From the NCBI RefSeq assembly GCF_021018895.1, contig NC_079384.1:19233140-19297139 (forward strand): a DNA stretch of 64,000 nucleotides, in the 5' to 3' direction. This document shows, in pieces, positions 1-9,852 of the stretch. Each line of letters opens with the position of its first letter. Positions within the stretch are counted from its first letter, which is position 1. The stretch comes from Seriola aureovittata (taxonomy: Eukaryota; Chordata; Actinopteri; Carangiformes; Carangidae). A program made the translations under genes and the position numbers. Under the pieces are notes generated by a model. It worked only from the letters and a program-made list of their open reading frames with translations, had not been told where the DNA came from and did no database searches.

Positions 1-738
1 CTTATAAACCTACCTTTTTGTGAACTGATATTTATTGGGATTTTGAATGATTCCTTGGTTTTGTGTCTCCAATTTCAAGAGGTTTCGCACTCCCTGAACA
101 CCAATTTCTTGAGTTTGCAGTGCTGCACATGGCATCTTTTAATGTAGTTCCTTGTGAATGCACTTATTTTTCAGATAGCTTAATTGTGTATATGTTATTG
201 TGCAGATGCTGTGGCTGTAGATGTAGTAGTCCTGTTCCTTAGATCTTTACAGTGCTCCTTCTTCTCACCCCCCAGTCCTTGACTACAGTTTGGTTCAATA
301 CCTATTGCTCCATAAATCCTGTTCTGTCAATATCAACAGCCATAACGGCTTGTCCTAAAGTGCCAAAGTCAGTCATACGTGGAGAATTTACATCAAGCCG
401 CTGTTAAGATTGCAGGATCTGCAATGGGCCCATATTTCCTCTTCATCACAGCTAACTGGAGATAAGCTGACAGCAGTTAAAGCTTCAGTGGTACGATAGA
501 TCAGCAGTGGGCCATCTGCTTGTCATTTCTGATTGGGGGCATAAATGTAGCTCTTTGTCTTTTAAAGAAACCAGTGTCCAAAAAGATTCAGATAGGAAGG
601 GTCCAGGATTTCGTCCAGAGGAGCGGAAAGAGAGACACTGCCAGACAAGGACTCATGCACTCTGGATTTTTTTTAATCCTTCTTGAGTCGATGTATCTGG
701 CCTGGCTGTCTGGAAGGCAGCAGATTGTCCTCACTTCA
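1..738. other. Unique non-coding sequence
   Basis: AT-rich sequence without a recognisable gene, RNA or repeat. Open frames that begin near its right edge run straight into the adjacent CA tract and owe their length to it. Confidence 0.6.
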
Positions 739-850
<112 letters not shown>

Positions 851-860
851 AATACACACA

Positions 861-3800
861 GTAACTAAACACTTGATATAATTAAAAGGGTTTGATTTTG
901 CCAAATTTCCACAGTGGGGACAATTAGGTTTATTACTGCGATAGCCAGTGGCAGCTCAAAATGTTAACAACCCGGGATCAAAACCACAATTACCTTATTT
1001 GAAACGGCAGTCACCCAGCTGGCAAATCATGTCTGTAGGCGATGAAAGGCATGAGACACCAGAGCAAAGAATGGCCTCTAGATTAAGTGTGGTGGCGTTA
1101 AAAACTGTGCAGGCTTTTGTTGGTGGGATTGGCAGAGCTGGCAGTAAGGAACTGTAGATGTGAAGCTGTTAAGAAGATAATGAGCTGCGTAGGCTGTCCA
1201 TGTATCAGCTATATGAGCTACTGATAATCATGAACCCTCTTCATAGATTAATAGGCGGGTAACAATACAGTCAGGCCAAAATTCTCTATAAAGGGCTTAT
1301 GGTTAAGTACACTAATATTTAAATAAAGTTTGACTAAAGTTGACTCATACCACCCACCATCCTTTTGGGGGTGGTTTGGTTAAATTGAGACAAATGGAAT
1401 ATGTCTTTGATTGTTAAACTCTTGTGATGAATTTTGGACATAAAGTTTTCAAACATTTATTATACTTTTGGACTAGCAGACTACTTTGAATGAAGGGAGT
1501 CACCAGCTTTTCAAGCGTTTGGTTGTACACGCTTGGCTGAGGTGGAGATGTTGTATCCAAATAGTCTTTAAATTATGTCATCTTAATTCACCCTCTTAGT
1601 CTGCAATGGTTTAACAGCACCCGACTGGAAAAATGGCGCCACCAGCTCTTTATGTCAATGAACCAACTCCTGGAAATGCACATTAATTAGCATTTTCTTT
1701 TGCTAGTTTTTCTCAAAGTTTTGTTGAATTTCTGCTATATTTTAGATGAAAACCCACCTATTGATGTAACGTTTCATAGTATTAGAGGTTCTACCTATTG
1801 TGAGCGCCTCAACAGTGGGCAGTTAAAGGTTAAACTGACATTTAAACCTTAATTAACTTTGGCAAAAAATGGATGAAAACAGGCTTCAGTTTTTAATATT
1901 AGCTTGTTTATAGATTTCAGTGGAAAACACAAATTGCAGATGCTTAAAGTAGTAAACAAGCAAATATTTTACAAGCAGATCCTGCACACTACATCCAATG
2001 CCTTCTTTGTTTCCACACAGAAATTTGGTTAGGAATCGTAAAGGGAATTGATAAAAAGTTGGACCCATAAGCAGAATCGATATTGGTATTGGTATCAATA
2101 AATCACAATCTACCAGTAATAGGTGATTACCTGCCGAAGTTATATATTGATTTAGACTTGGGACAAATGCAGTGAACTACTTGGTAGGATAGAATACATG
2201 CTTTTAAAGCCATGTTGCATTGGCTTACCAGACACAGTCATATTTTTCAGGCTGGTGGTGAATTCTCTGTCCGCCAGCAGGATTATTTTTGATTCAAACA
2301 GAAACACCTTGTTACTCCATTAGGATAGCAGACCGTCTTTATTCACGCTGATGACATGCTCTGCTGCCTCCCAGCAGGAGCGAGCGGCTGCACGGGAGAA
2401 ACGGATCAGAGGCCCACAATGCCTCTGACAGATCCGCTCTGGCACCAACATGACAGATGAGATTTTACAGAGTTGTTTGTTGCAATTCCTCAAGCATCTG
2501 GATTTAAAACTGCTGAAGGGAGTTGAGTTGATGGCGGCAATGGGGGACTTGGCAAATCGATTCAGCTTCAACTTTCACTTTCACTTCACCTTCCATCTTG
2601 TAAGAGATTGTAGATAAGGAGGAGAGTGTTTGATGGTTTGTTTGTTTTTTCTAGAACACATGGCTCAAATTAGAAGAAAAAACAGATCTGTTCTAATTTT
2701 GTACTTTTTGTGGCTTGCAGCCTCTCTGGCAGGTAGAGATAAAAATGTTCCTGGTGGATTGACTGATAGATGAGGTGTGAGGTCATTTCCTGTCTCTTTG
2801 AGCTTGAAATAGCAAATGTAGGTAACCCATGTGGAAAACTGATAAGCGCTCAGCAGACTTGTCATCAAACAAAAAAAGTCAGTCCAAATCAGAGCTGCCA
2901 GAGCACAGCAAAACAATATGGAAATATGCAAAGGATTGTAAAGTCACAACAGTGGAAGACCTTGAGTAGACCTCTAGTAATCTTCTAAAACATAAAAAGC
3001 CAAGACCTGATCTCAGTTAGACTTCACTAGGCCAAGAAAACGGTTTTCTTTCTTTATTTATGAATGAGCTGGTTATATCTTTCATTGTACACATTTCTGA
3101 AAACAAAACATTAAAAAAAAATTGTGGTGACGTTTAGGGGACGATTCTGATTCATTTAATCCTCAGATTATATTCTTGAGTAGTTGGTGAATCATTTGGT
3201 TTATAAAATTTTTGAATAAGAAAAAAAAAAAAAGAAAAAAGAAGCCCATCATCAATTTTACTTTAAACCCAAGATAATGTGATAATGTAAAGAAAGCAGC
3301 AAATCTTAAGAGGCAGCAGCTAGGGATCAAAACAATAATTGACTGTTATAACTGTATATAATTGTATAACAGGAGGCAGACCAGAATCAAATGTAGCTGG
3401 AAGACAGGTTGGGGTTTTATGTATAAGATATCTTGTTGTTTTGACTCGTATAATTTTTTTAGTGTTATTATGGTGATGTTGCTGCTCTCTCCACCTACAC
3501 ACACTTACCACAACAAGTCCAGACTCCTCTGGGAATTCTCAGAATGAATCTATGTGTCTATGAAGTCAGTAACTGAGGTAAATGAGACAGCCTGAAGGAA
3601 AGTAGGTTCAACGATCATCACAATTCTGTCGCAATACACCAAACAGTGCAAACTGATGGGGAGGATTTTTTATTACTGAGGGTGGCAGGTAGAAGATGGG
3701 AGCTTTGAATCCCAGACTGCAGAAAGCTGAGGGATGTGAAAAAGTCCAGTTCTACCCTAATGCAAGGTCCCAAAACCCCCAATGCTTGTTCTTAAACAAC

Positions 3801-6800
3801 TTAGTTTATGTGGCGTCAACAGCGTTTCTTTGCAAAGAGAGGATAAACTATCTCTTAACCTTTTTTATTTGTTTGGTGAAACACAATAAAGAAGATACAT
3901 GAATTTTAGTAACAGAAATTTTGTGCGCACTGTTTAAACTCTCAAGCCTGGCTGACCTGAATTTACTTTTCTGATGTGTGCTGCGAGAACACCATGTGTC
4001 CTCATTGAATGTTCTTGGATAAATAAGCGTGACTCCTGAAATTTCAGGTTTTAATGACTCAGTAGAATCAAAGCTGGATCCAGCAGATGAGATAATCCCA
4101 GCAGGACTCAGATCTGGAGAAGATAAACCACCATATCATCCCACTTTTCGCCCAAGGCATATTCATCTGTGTTTACACAATCCTTGGTGAGAACAACAAC
4201 AGGGTGTTCTCACCTAAGAAAATGAGATGAAAATGATTACATCTTGAAGAATACATTGCAAGAATTACCTCGCTGCTTAGCCGCCGCCGTTTAGCAGCAA
4301 GCGCTTCCAATTATCCAGAACATGCCCCGCCGGTTAAACTGTGCAATTATCAGCTAGATGGAGTCATCACCTCGGCAAGGCTCGGAGGGTGCGGTCCTCG
4401 TCTCTCCATGTCTCTCCTGATTTATTAACCTCTCAGAGGCAGTCGAGGCAAACAGTAGAAGTCAACTTTCATGAATCATTGTTGCTAGAAGAATTGGAAG
4501 AGCAGGAATTTTGCTGCCTCGCAATGCAATACAATTTCAAAGTGATTTATTCTAAGAGGCCTTTATACAGAAGTGACACAACATAACAATATATACCATT
4601 ACTTATACACAAAACACAATGACTGTGGGAAATGAGCCAAGAGAGCCGAGCAATAACAATCACCACGCCATGGTAACGCACACAACAATAAACACAGGCA
4701 TACAGAAAAGAAAAAACAGATCAGACACATGGTGTCTCTGGTCTGAGATCTGTTTGTGCACCGCAACAACTCGTGACACCTGCAGACAAGTGGCTTGATT
4801 GGCCGTGTTCTCTATTTTTGAGCATAAGAAGTCTTAATTCGCCCAGGATGACTGACAGATTTTTATACTACTTGAGGTAGCCAATGTGTTAAAAGCTTTG
4901 TGCAACTGATTAGTAGGGCTGGTTTAGAGTTGAAACAGGTAGTTGAGTAATTATTTGAAGGACACAAAATAAACAGCCGACTGTATTGTATTGTATTGTA
5001 TAACAATTGTTTCAGTTGGGAAAAAAAAAAGCCAAACTGTCACTGCTTCCAGACCCTTATTCAGATAAAGCAAGCAATTTGAAAATGCAACTTGGGTCCT
5101 GGGAAACTGTGTTAGACACTTTTCTTTTTTTTTTCTTTTATTTTTGACCTTTTTTAAAATTACATCAGTGAAAAAAACAAACAAAAAAAACCCCATTAGA
5201 TACAATTATGGTAGTTTTGCAGACTTCTTGACTATTGGCGATAATTTGAGTTTCAGTATCATTACCAAAACCATAGGCAGTTTTGCTGGTTCTCATTTAA
5301 ACACAAGAAAACAACCTCAGAAAGAATCAGTGAGCTGAATAAATCAAATATCAACTTAATTAAGCAAGGCAACAGAAGGGATGCTCTCACTTCATTGGTA
5401 GAATATTTATATCAATATAATTTAATCAAAGGCTGTGTATAAGGTTAATGACTTGTTAATATCATGTGTCAGATTATGTCGGATGGTAAACCCAGAATCT
5501 GTCTGTCTTCATCACCCAAATGACGTCCATGTTTCCTGCAGCCTGTGACCCATAGTGCCCTTTCCATACAGTCTAATAACGGCTACAGATAACAAAGGTG
5601 AAAGTGCCGCCATAGTGTATTACACATCGTCTGCCTGGCCCATAATGCCCTGTAAAGTCAGCCGCTCAGCCACATGACACCTACACAGCACCCACATGAG
5701 CAGAGACGGAGACATGGGTGGGCTGGGTAAAAAGCCAGCGACTGTGCTCACAGCTATCAAAGCCTTTTAACTCAGAGGCTGTGACTGCAGCTGAATCATT
5801 TTTTATTCTGTCTGTCTTTTCCATTGTCTCACCCACTGTCTCCCTCTCTCTTTTACCGTGTCCACACAGTGTTCAGCTAATTCTGAAGACACACATTTTA
5901 GCCGTCGGTCCACTCAAGGCTAATTATTTATTCCACACCAAAAACAAAGCTTCTCAGAAACAGCCGACATTGTAGATGAATTTGACAACTCTGCAACTTT
6001 GTTGCAGAAGAAATTTTGACTTGCCATAGTGGGAGAAGCACAGGCGTAACTAATTACATCAACAATGGCGCCTAATAATCTATACCAGTGGGCTAGCATG
6101 CACAATGCAAATGCCTTGAAACTGGCAAATCTAAGTGGTATGCAGTTAGCAAAATGTCCTCTGTGAAAATAAAAAGCCTGTCGATAACAGTGATCACAGA
6201 GAGCAGGAACGGACTGAACAGACATTAAACCGGCTGAATTAGTTTTTCTCACTCCTGACCAGATGTTGGCTGTGATGCTCAGTTATGTTGAGTGCTGTCT
6301 GAATAGAGGAGGAGGAAGGGGAGATTAAGAACATTGCTGTGAAATTGAGTTTTTTTCACACAGAAATGGCGTTAATAGATTTAAATGACTGAGTGTGGTC
6401 TTCTTCTCTTTCTTTCTTTCTTTCACCATGTGACTCTGTATTCTTAGTCCTCTTATTCCTCTTTTTTTATTTTCATGGATCTTTCTCATCGGTTTTTTTT
6501 TATTGCCTCTGTCCCTTTTTCTCGATTTCTCTCCCACCGGATTTCTCTCTTGTCTCTCTCGCTCCAGGAATTCTTTGATTCATTTAAATGAGCTGCTCAT
6601 TAGCAAAGCAAAGAGAAAACCAGCCAGCGAACCTCCTGCCTCCTGCAGCCAGTTACACACTAAGGTCTCTCACCCACTCTCTTTTTCTCTTCTTTTTTCA
6701 TACTCTCTCTTTCCCACACTCTCTATCTGAGGATGACTTGCAAGATGAAAACACTTAGGTGGCTAAAGCACACATAAATATTACTAAAAATTAATATGAA

Positions 6801-7139
6801 ACATGAAACAACCTCATGTGAACCACTGCCCATCTCAGCAGCGTTTCAGGGCTGGGATGGACTAATATTGCTGAAAGCGTCATCTCAACCAAACAGATTT
6901 TTTTCATTACCTATAGTGATATCTAGTCATATCCAGCCCATTGCTGAATGCTACTCAGGAATGAGGTGTTTACCCTACATAACAAAAAACAGACTTTTGT
7001 ATCATGTCTCTGACAAAGATTTGTTTTTTTGTAATAGTACTACTAATGCAAATCATGAGTTTGTTTTGGATCAAAAGATAAGTTGTTTTAGTCAGTTTTT
7101 CACATATTGTCAGGCTGTAACTCAGGGTTGTTATTATTA
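861..7139. other. Long unique non-coding stretch with simple tracts
   Basis: No exon, RNA gene or full transposon was recognised. Small structures visible are an A-rich run at 3219-3242, a short pentanucleotide repeat (GTATT type) at 4981-5002 and a (TTTC)n run at about 6402-6424. The stretch at about 2053-2110, with repeated GATATTGGTATTGG-like words, resembles the ends of fish DNA-element fragments but is too short to assign. The longest open frame, 110 codons on the minus strand at 5920-6252, matches no family I know. It is rich in Cys, His and Phe with no domain pattern. Confidence 0.5.
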
Positions 7140-7259
7140 GGGCTGCACAATTAATCAAAACATTATTGAAAATGCAGTATGGCCAAGTGCAATATCCAAA
7201 TCGCAGAAGCTTAAAAAAAGCCGCAGGAGCTGCAGTTGTTGGCACCTCAAGGGTTGTGG
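7140..7259 (+). mobile_element. MITE-like repeat fragment (GGGCTGCACAATTAATC type)
   Basis: The fragment opens with GGGCTGCACAATTAATC followed by wording about a 'gtgcaatatccaaatcgcag' region. I recall this as a very common teleost interspersed repeat, probably the end of a non-autonomous DNA transposon. Only one end is visible and no partner terminal repeat or target duplication was found, so this is a truncated copy. The assignment rests on recalled repeat wording. Confidence 0.5.
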
Positions 7260-7279
7260 TGCTTAGTAGACACCCCAGC

Positions 7280-7600
7280 TAGGGTTGTGCCGGTGGACGA
7301 TATCGGTGATTGATACTGCCGATAGCTCATGCCTTTGCAAATGTCAAGACGATATTTGTCTTATTTCCCCATTAACTTATTATTATTTGTAATATTAAGT
7401 TAATATTGAATTTAATTTGCTCTGCCACTATTTCACGTATATAACCACGTGAGTGCAACACACACACACACACACTCCGATCAGCTGATTGTAATGAAGC
7501 TGCTTGTTGTGTGTAGGAGCTGCGCTGATTTAAGAGCGGAGATCGACAGACTGACAGAACACGTCATTTAGCTCGGTTTCTCAATGAGAGAGACGCATCA
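7280..7600 (+). mobile_element. hAT-like non-autonomous element fragment
   Basis: It begins AGGGTTGTGCCGGTGGACGA, close to the recalled terminal wording (AGGG.TGTGCCGAT.GACGATA) of a fish hAT-type element. A short CA run at about 7457-7475 and a GC-richer stretch follow. The right boundary is a guess because no matching inverted end was found. It abuts the preceding fragment and precedes the LINE/Tc1 nest, so this is a preferred landing zone for elements. Confidence is limited by the absence of a visible target duplication. Confidence 0.4.
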
Positions 7601-7824
7601 TTTGTGCTGACCATTTTGTTTTACATCATATTCTTCAGAAATAAAGAGGTTGTTTGGTACAAGACCCAACAAAAATGGCATCATCATCATTTTTTGTTTT
7701 TTTTTATTTTTATTGAATTTAAATGACATTAATACTGGGTTGGTGGTGCAGCTGCTGGTTCTGGCATAGATATCGTGAAACATGGTGCATAAAGAAGAGA
7801 CATACTGGTGCCCTAAGCCAAGTT

Positions 7825-7878
7825 TTAGTTAGTCCTTGTAAAGGTCCAAAAGAGCTCCCAAGGGACTGTCCCATCATC
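7825..7878 (-). pseudogene. L1-like LINE ORF2 C-terminal tail (distal part, split off by Tc1)
   Basis: Read on the minus strand, this is the last piece of the LINE ORF2 whose main part lies at 8995-9214. If the Tc1 insertion and one TA copy are ignored, the reading frame leaving 8995 continues without a shift into this piece. It then runs 17 more codons to TAA at 7825-7827. The piece contains a Trp-rich motif (PWELFWTF), similar to the W/F-rich end of L1 ORF2 proteins. It is far too short for any function. The continuity of frame is seen in the sequence; the family label is inferred from the partner piece. Confidence 0.6.
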
Positions 7879-7880
7879 TA

Positions 7881-8992
7881 CACTATATTGCCAAAAGTAT
7901 TGGCTCACCTGCCTTGACTCGCATATGAACTTAAGTCTTAATCCATAGGGTTTAATATGACGTCGGTCCACCCCTTGCAGCTATAACAGCTTTAACACTT
8001 CTGGGAAGGCTTTCCACAAGGTTTAGGAGTGTGTTTATAGGAATTTTTGACCATTCTTCCAGAAGTGCATTTGTGAGGTCACACACTGATGTTGGACGAG
8101 AAGGCCTGGCTCTCAGGTGCACAGTCATGTTGGAACAGGAAAGGGCCATCCCCAAACTGTTCCCACAAAGTTGGGAGCATGGAATTGTCCAAAATCTCTT
8201 GGTATGCTGAAGCATTCAGAGTTCCTTTCACTGGAACTAAGGGGCCAAGCCCAGCTCCTGAAAAACAACTCCACACCATAATCCCCCCTCCACCAATCTT
8301 TACACTTGGCACAATGCAGTCAGACAAGTACCGTTCTCCTGGCAACCGCTAAACCCAGACTCGTCCATCAGATCGCCAGATGGTGAAGCGCGATTCGTCA
8401 CTCCAGAGAATGCGTCTCCACTGCTCTAGAGTCCAGTGGCGGCGTGCTTTACACCCCTGCATCCGACGCTTTGCATTGCACTTGGTGATGTATGGCTTGG
8501 ATGAAGCTGCTCGGCCATGGAAACCCATTCCATGAAGCTCTCTACGCACTGTTCTTCAGCTGATCTGAAGGCCACATGAAGTTTGGAGGTCTGTAGCGAT
8601 TGACTCTGCAGAAAGTTGGCAACCTCTGCGCACTATGCGCCACAGCATCCGCTGACCCTGCTCCGTCATTTTACGTGGCCTACCACTTCGTGGCTGAGTT
8701 CTTGTCGTTCCCAATCGCTTCCACTTTGTTATAATACCACTGACAGTTGACTGTGGAATATTTAGGAGTGAGGAAATTTCATGGCTGGACTTGTTGCACA
8801 GGTGGCATCCTTCCACAGTACCATGCTGGAATTCACTGAGCTCCTGAGAGCGACCCATTCTTTCACAAATGTTTGTAGAAACAGTTTGCATGCCTTGGTG
8901 CTTGATTTTATACACCTGTGGCCATGGAAGTGATTGGAACACCTGATTTCAATTATTTGGATGGGTGAGTGAATACTTTTGGCAGTATAGTG
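7881..8992 (-). mobile_element. Tc1-like DNA transposon, internally deleted
   Basis: Both ends carry inverted repeats of about 30 bases that read CACTATATTGCCAAAAGTAT on the left and CACTATACTGCCAAAAGTAT inward from the right. They are flanked by TA at 7879-7880 and 8993-8994, the TA target duplication typical of Tc1/mariner. A transposase relic on the minus strand fills the interior. The total is about 1.1 kb, somewhat shorter than intact Tc1 elements of fish, and fits an internal deletion near 8115. The element lies inside a minus-strand L1-like ORF2, so it inserted after that LINE. It cannot encode its own transposase and could move only if supplied in trans. Confidence 0.93.
7952..8858 (-). 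pseudogene. Tc1-like transposase, DD34E type, dead copy
   Basis: The product would have been a cut-and-paste transposase acting on the flanking inverted repeats. Likely start is the Met at 8856-8858 (MGRSQELSEF), although the frame is open upstream to 8942. Order of motifs: N-terminal helix-turn-helix (EISSLLNIPQSTVSGIITKW), a GRPRK linker, then the catalytic core with the first Asp in WSDESRF and the second Asp in FQHDCAP. The conserved C-terminal end (RPTSV...LTNALLEEWSKIPINTLLNLVES) follows in another frame. Three lesions are visible: an in-frame TGA at 8556-8558, a TAG at 8349-8351 where the family normally has Trp, and a deletion near 8115. The deletion shifts the frame and removes roughly 40-50 codons, including the catalytic Glu of DD34E. 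Confidence 0.93.
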
Positions 8993-8994
8993 TA

Positions 8995-9214
8995 TGTTCC
9001 CCTTCAGTCTATTAAGCATAGACTCATAAGATGCCGTCTCCACCATGGCATTCATCCAGTCCTTCAGGTCTGGTGATACAGCAGCTTTCCAATATCTTAA
9101 GATAATTCTGGAGGCTGTAACCAATCCTACCATGATAACAGAAAATATCCTTTTTGATACATTTGGTATTTGACATCTATCCCTTAATAAACACACATTA
9201 GTCCATTAGTCCCG
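8995..9214 (-). pseudogene. L1-like LINE ORF2 C-terminal region (proximal part)
   Basis: The minus-strand frame from about 9196 reads LLRDRCQIPNVSKRIFSVIM, then a stretch containing GLVTASRIILRYWK and WMNAMVETASYESMLNRLKG. This matches the pattern seen near the C-terminus of fish L1-type ORF2 proteins, after the reverse transcriptase, where an 'ASR.ILR.WK' block precedes an 'ETASYE..L.RL' block. The endonuclease and reverse transcriptase domains are absent. Immediately upstream is ORF1 sequence, so a large deletion joined ORF1 to the ORF2 tail. The frame is then interrupted by the Tc1-like element at the TA ending at 8994. Confident as a LINE relic; the clade label is recalled from motifs. 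Confidence 0.8.
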
Positions 9215-9507
9215 AAAGTCTCGTTCAAGCCTACCAGCCTCACGTTGTTCCCTTTTCAGTTTTTTTCCAGAGCTTGAATGCGGTCCCACATAGCATCAGT
9301 TAGTTTGCCTCTCTTATCTTCGCCCGTGAGTAGCCGCTCCCAGGCCTCCTCTAGGCGCTTAATGTGTGTTTCAGCTTCCGCTAATCTCACCTGCATCACC
9401 ATCACTGTGGTTTTCAGCTCCGTTGTACTCTCCTTAATAGTTGTGACATCTGTAGCCACTCCCATCAATGTGGTGTTCATTTTTACCTGCAATGCCGTCA
9501 TCATCAT
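9215..9507 (-). pseudogene. L1-like LINE ORF1 fragment, coiled coil
   Basis: A minus-strand frame of 83 codons ends at 9256-9258. It contains TTIKESTTELKTTVMVMQVR and a run of hydrophobic residues at three/four spacing (L, I, L, V, L, A), typical of the coiled coil of fish L1 ORF1 RNA-binding proteins. Beyond the in-frame TGA the frame goes on with NNVRLVGLNETFG. This resembles the start of the RNA-recognition part of ORF1p, which usually reads N-N-[LV]-R-[LIV]-[VI]-G-[LF]. The remainder of ORF1 and the beginning of ORF2 are missing. The N-terminus is not resolved; the frame may extend to about 9550. Confidence 0.75.
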
Positions 9508-9675
9508 GTGGTGGGGGGCTTCTCTGGGTCTGCAAATACTTGGACGTCAACATCTGGTTTTAGTCGTGCCTAAACAACGCCAACCGTTTTGTCCTGGTAT
9601 ACCCAATGGTGTCTGCGGCTGAGAGAACACTGTGAACACTGTGTGCTGTGTAGTGTAGTCCTGCCTCCCATTCTT

Positions 9676-9852
9676 GTTCAATGCGCCGGAGCGTGACAGG
9701 CCACCAAAACAAAACAACATGGCTGTTTGGAACTATTACAAAGTGTGTGAGACTGATATAACGTACGGCATCTGCAATGCATGACAAAAATGATTGGTAT
9801 TGGCTGTGGATTGGCCAACACTGGTGGCAAATAATGATCGTGGCATCCCTAA
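9676..9852 (-). mobile_element. hAT-like non-autonomous element, copy A
   Basis: Read on the minus strand it starts GGGATGCCACGATCATTATT, followed by a 'ccaatccacagcc' block, then 'gtcatgcattgcag' and 'gttatatcagtctcacac'. The same blocks in the same order occur on the plus strand at 25323-25524, so this is a dispersed repeat with at least two copies here. The GGGATGCCACGAT start is one I recall from teleost hAT-type repeats. No second terminal repeat was found. An open frame of 125 codons covering it encodes nothing recognisable. Confidence 0.65.

Noticed and set aside
5920..6252. 110-codon minus-strand open frame
   Set aside because: No domain, no signal peptide pattern, no recognisable family. 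The length is within chance for 64 kb in six frames. It might belong to an old repeat, but I could not show that.
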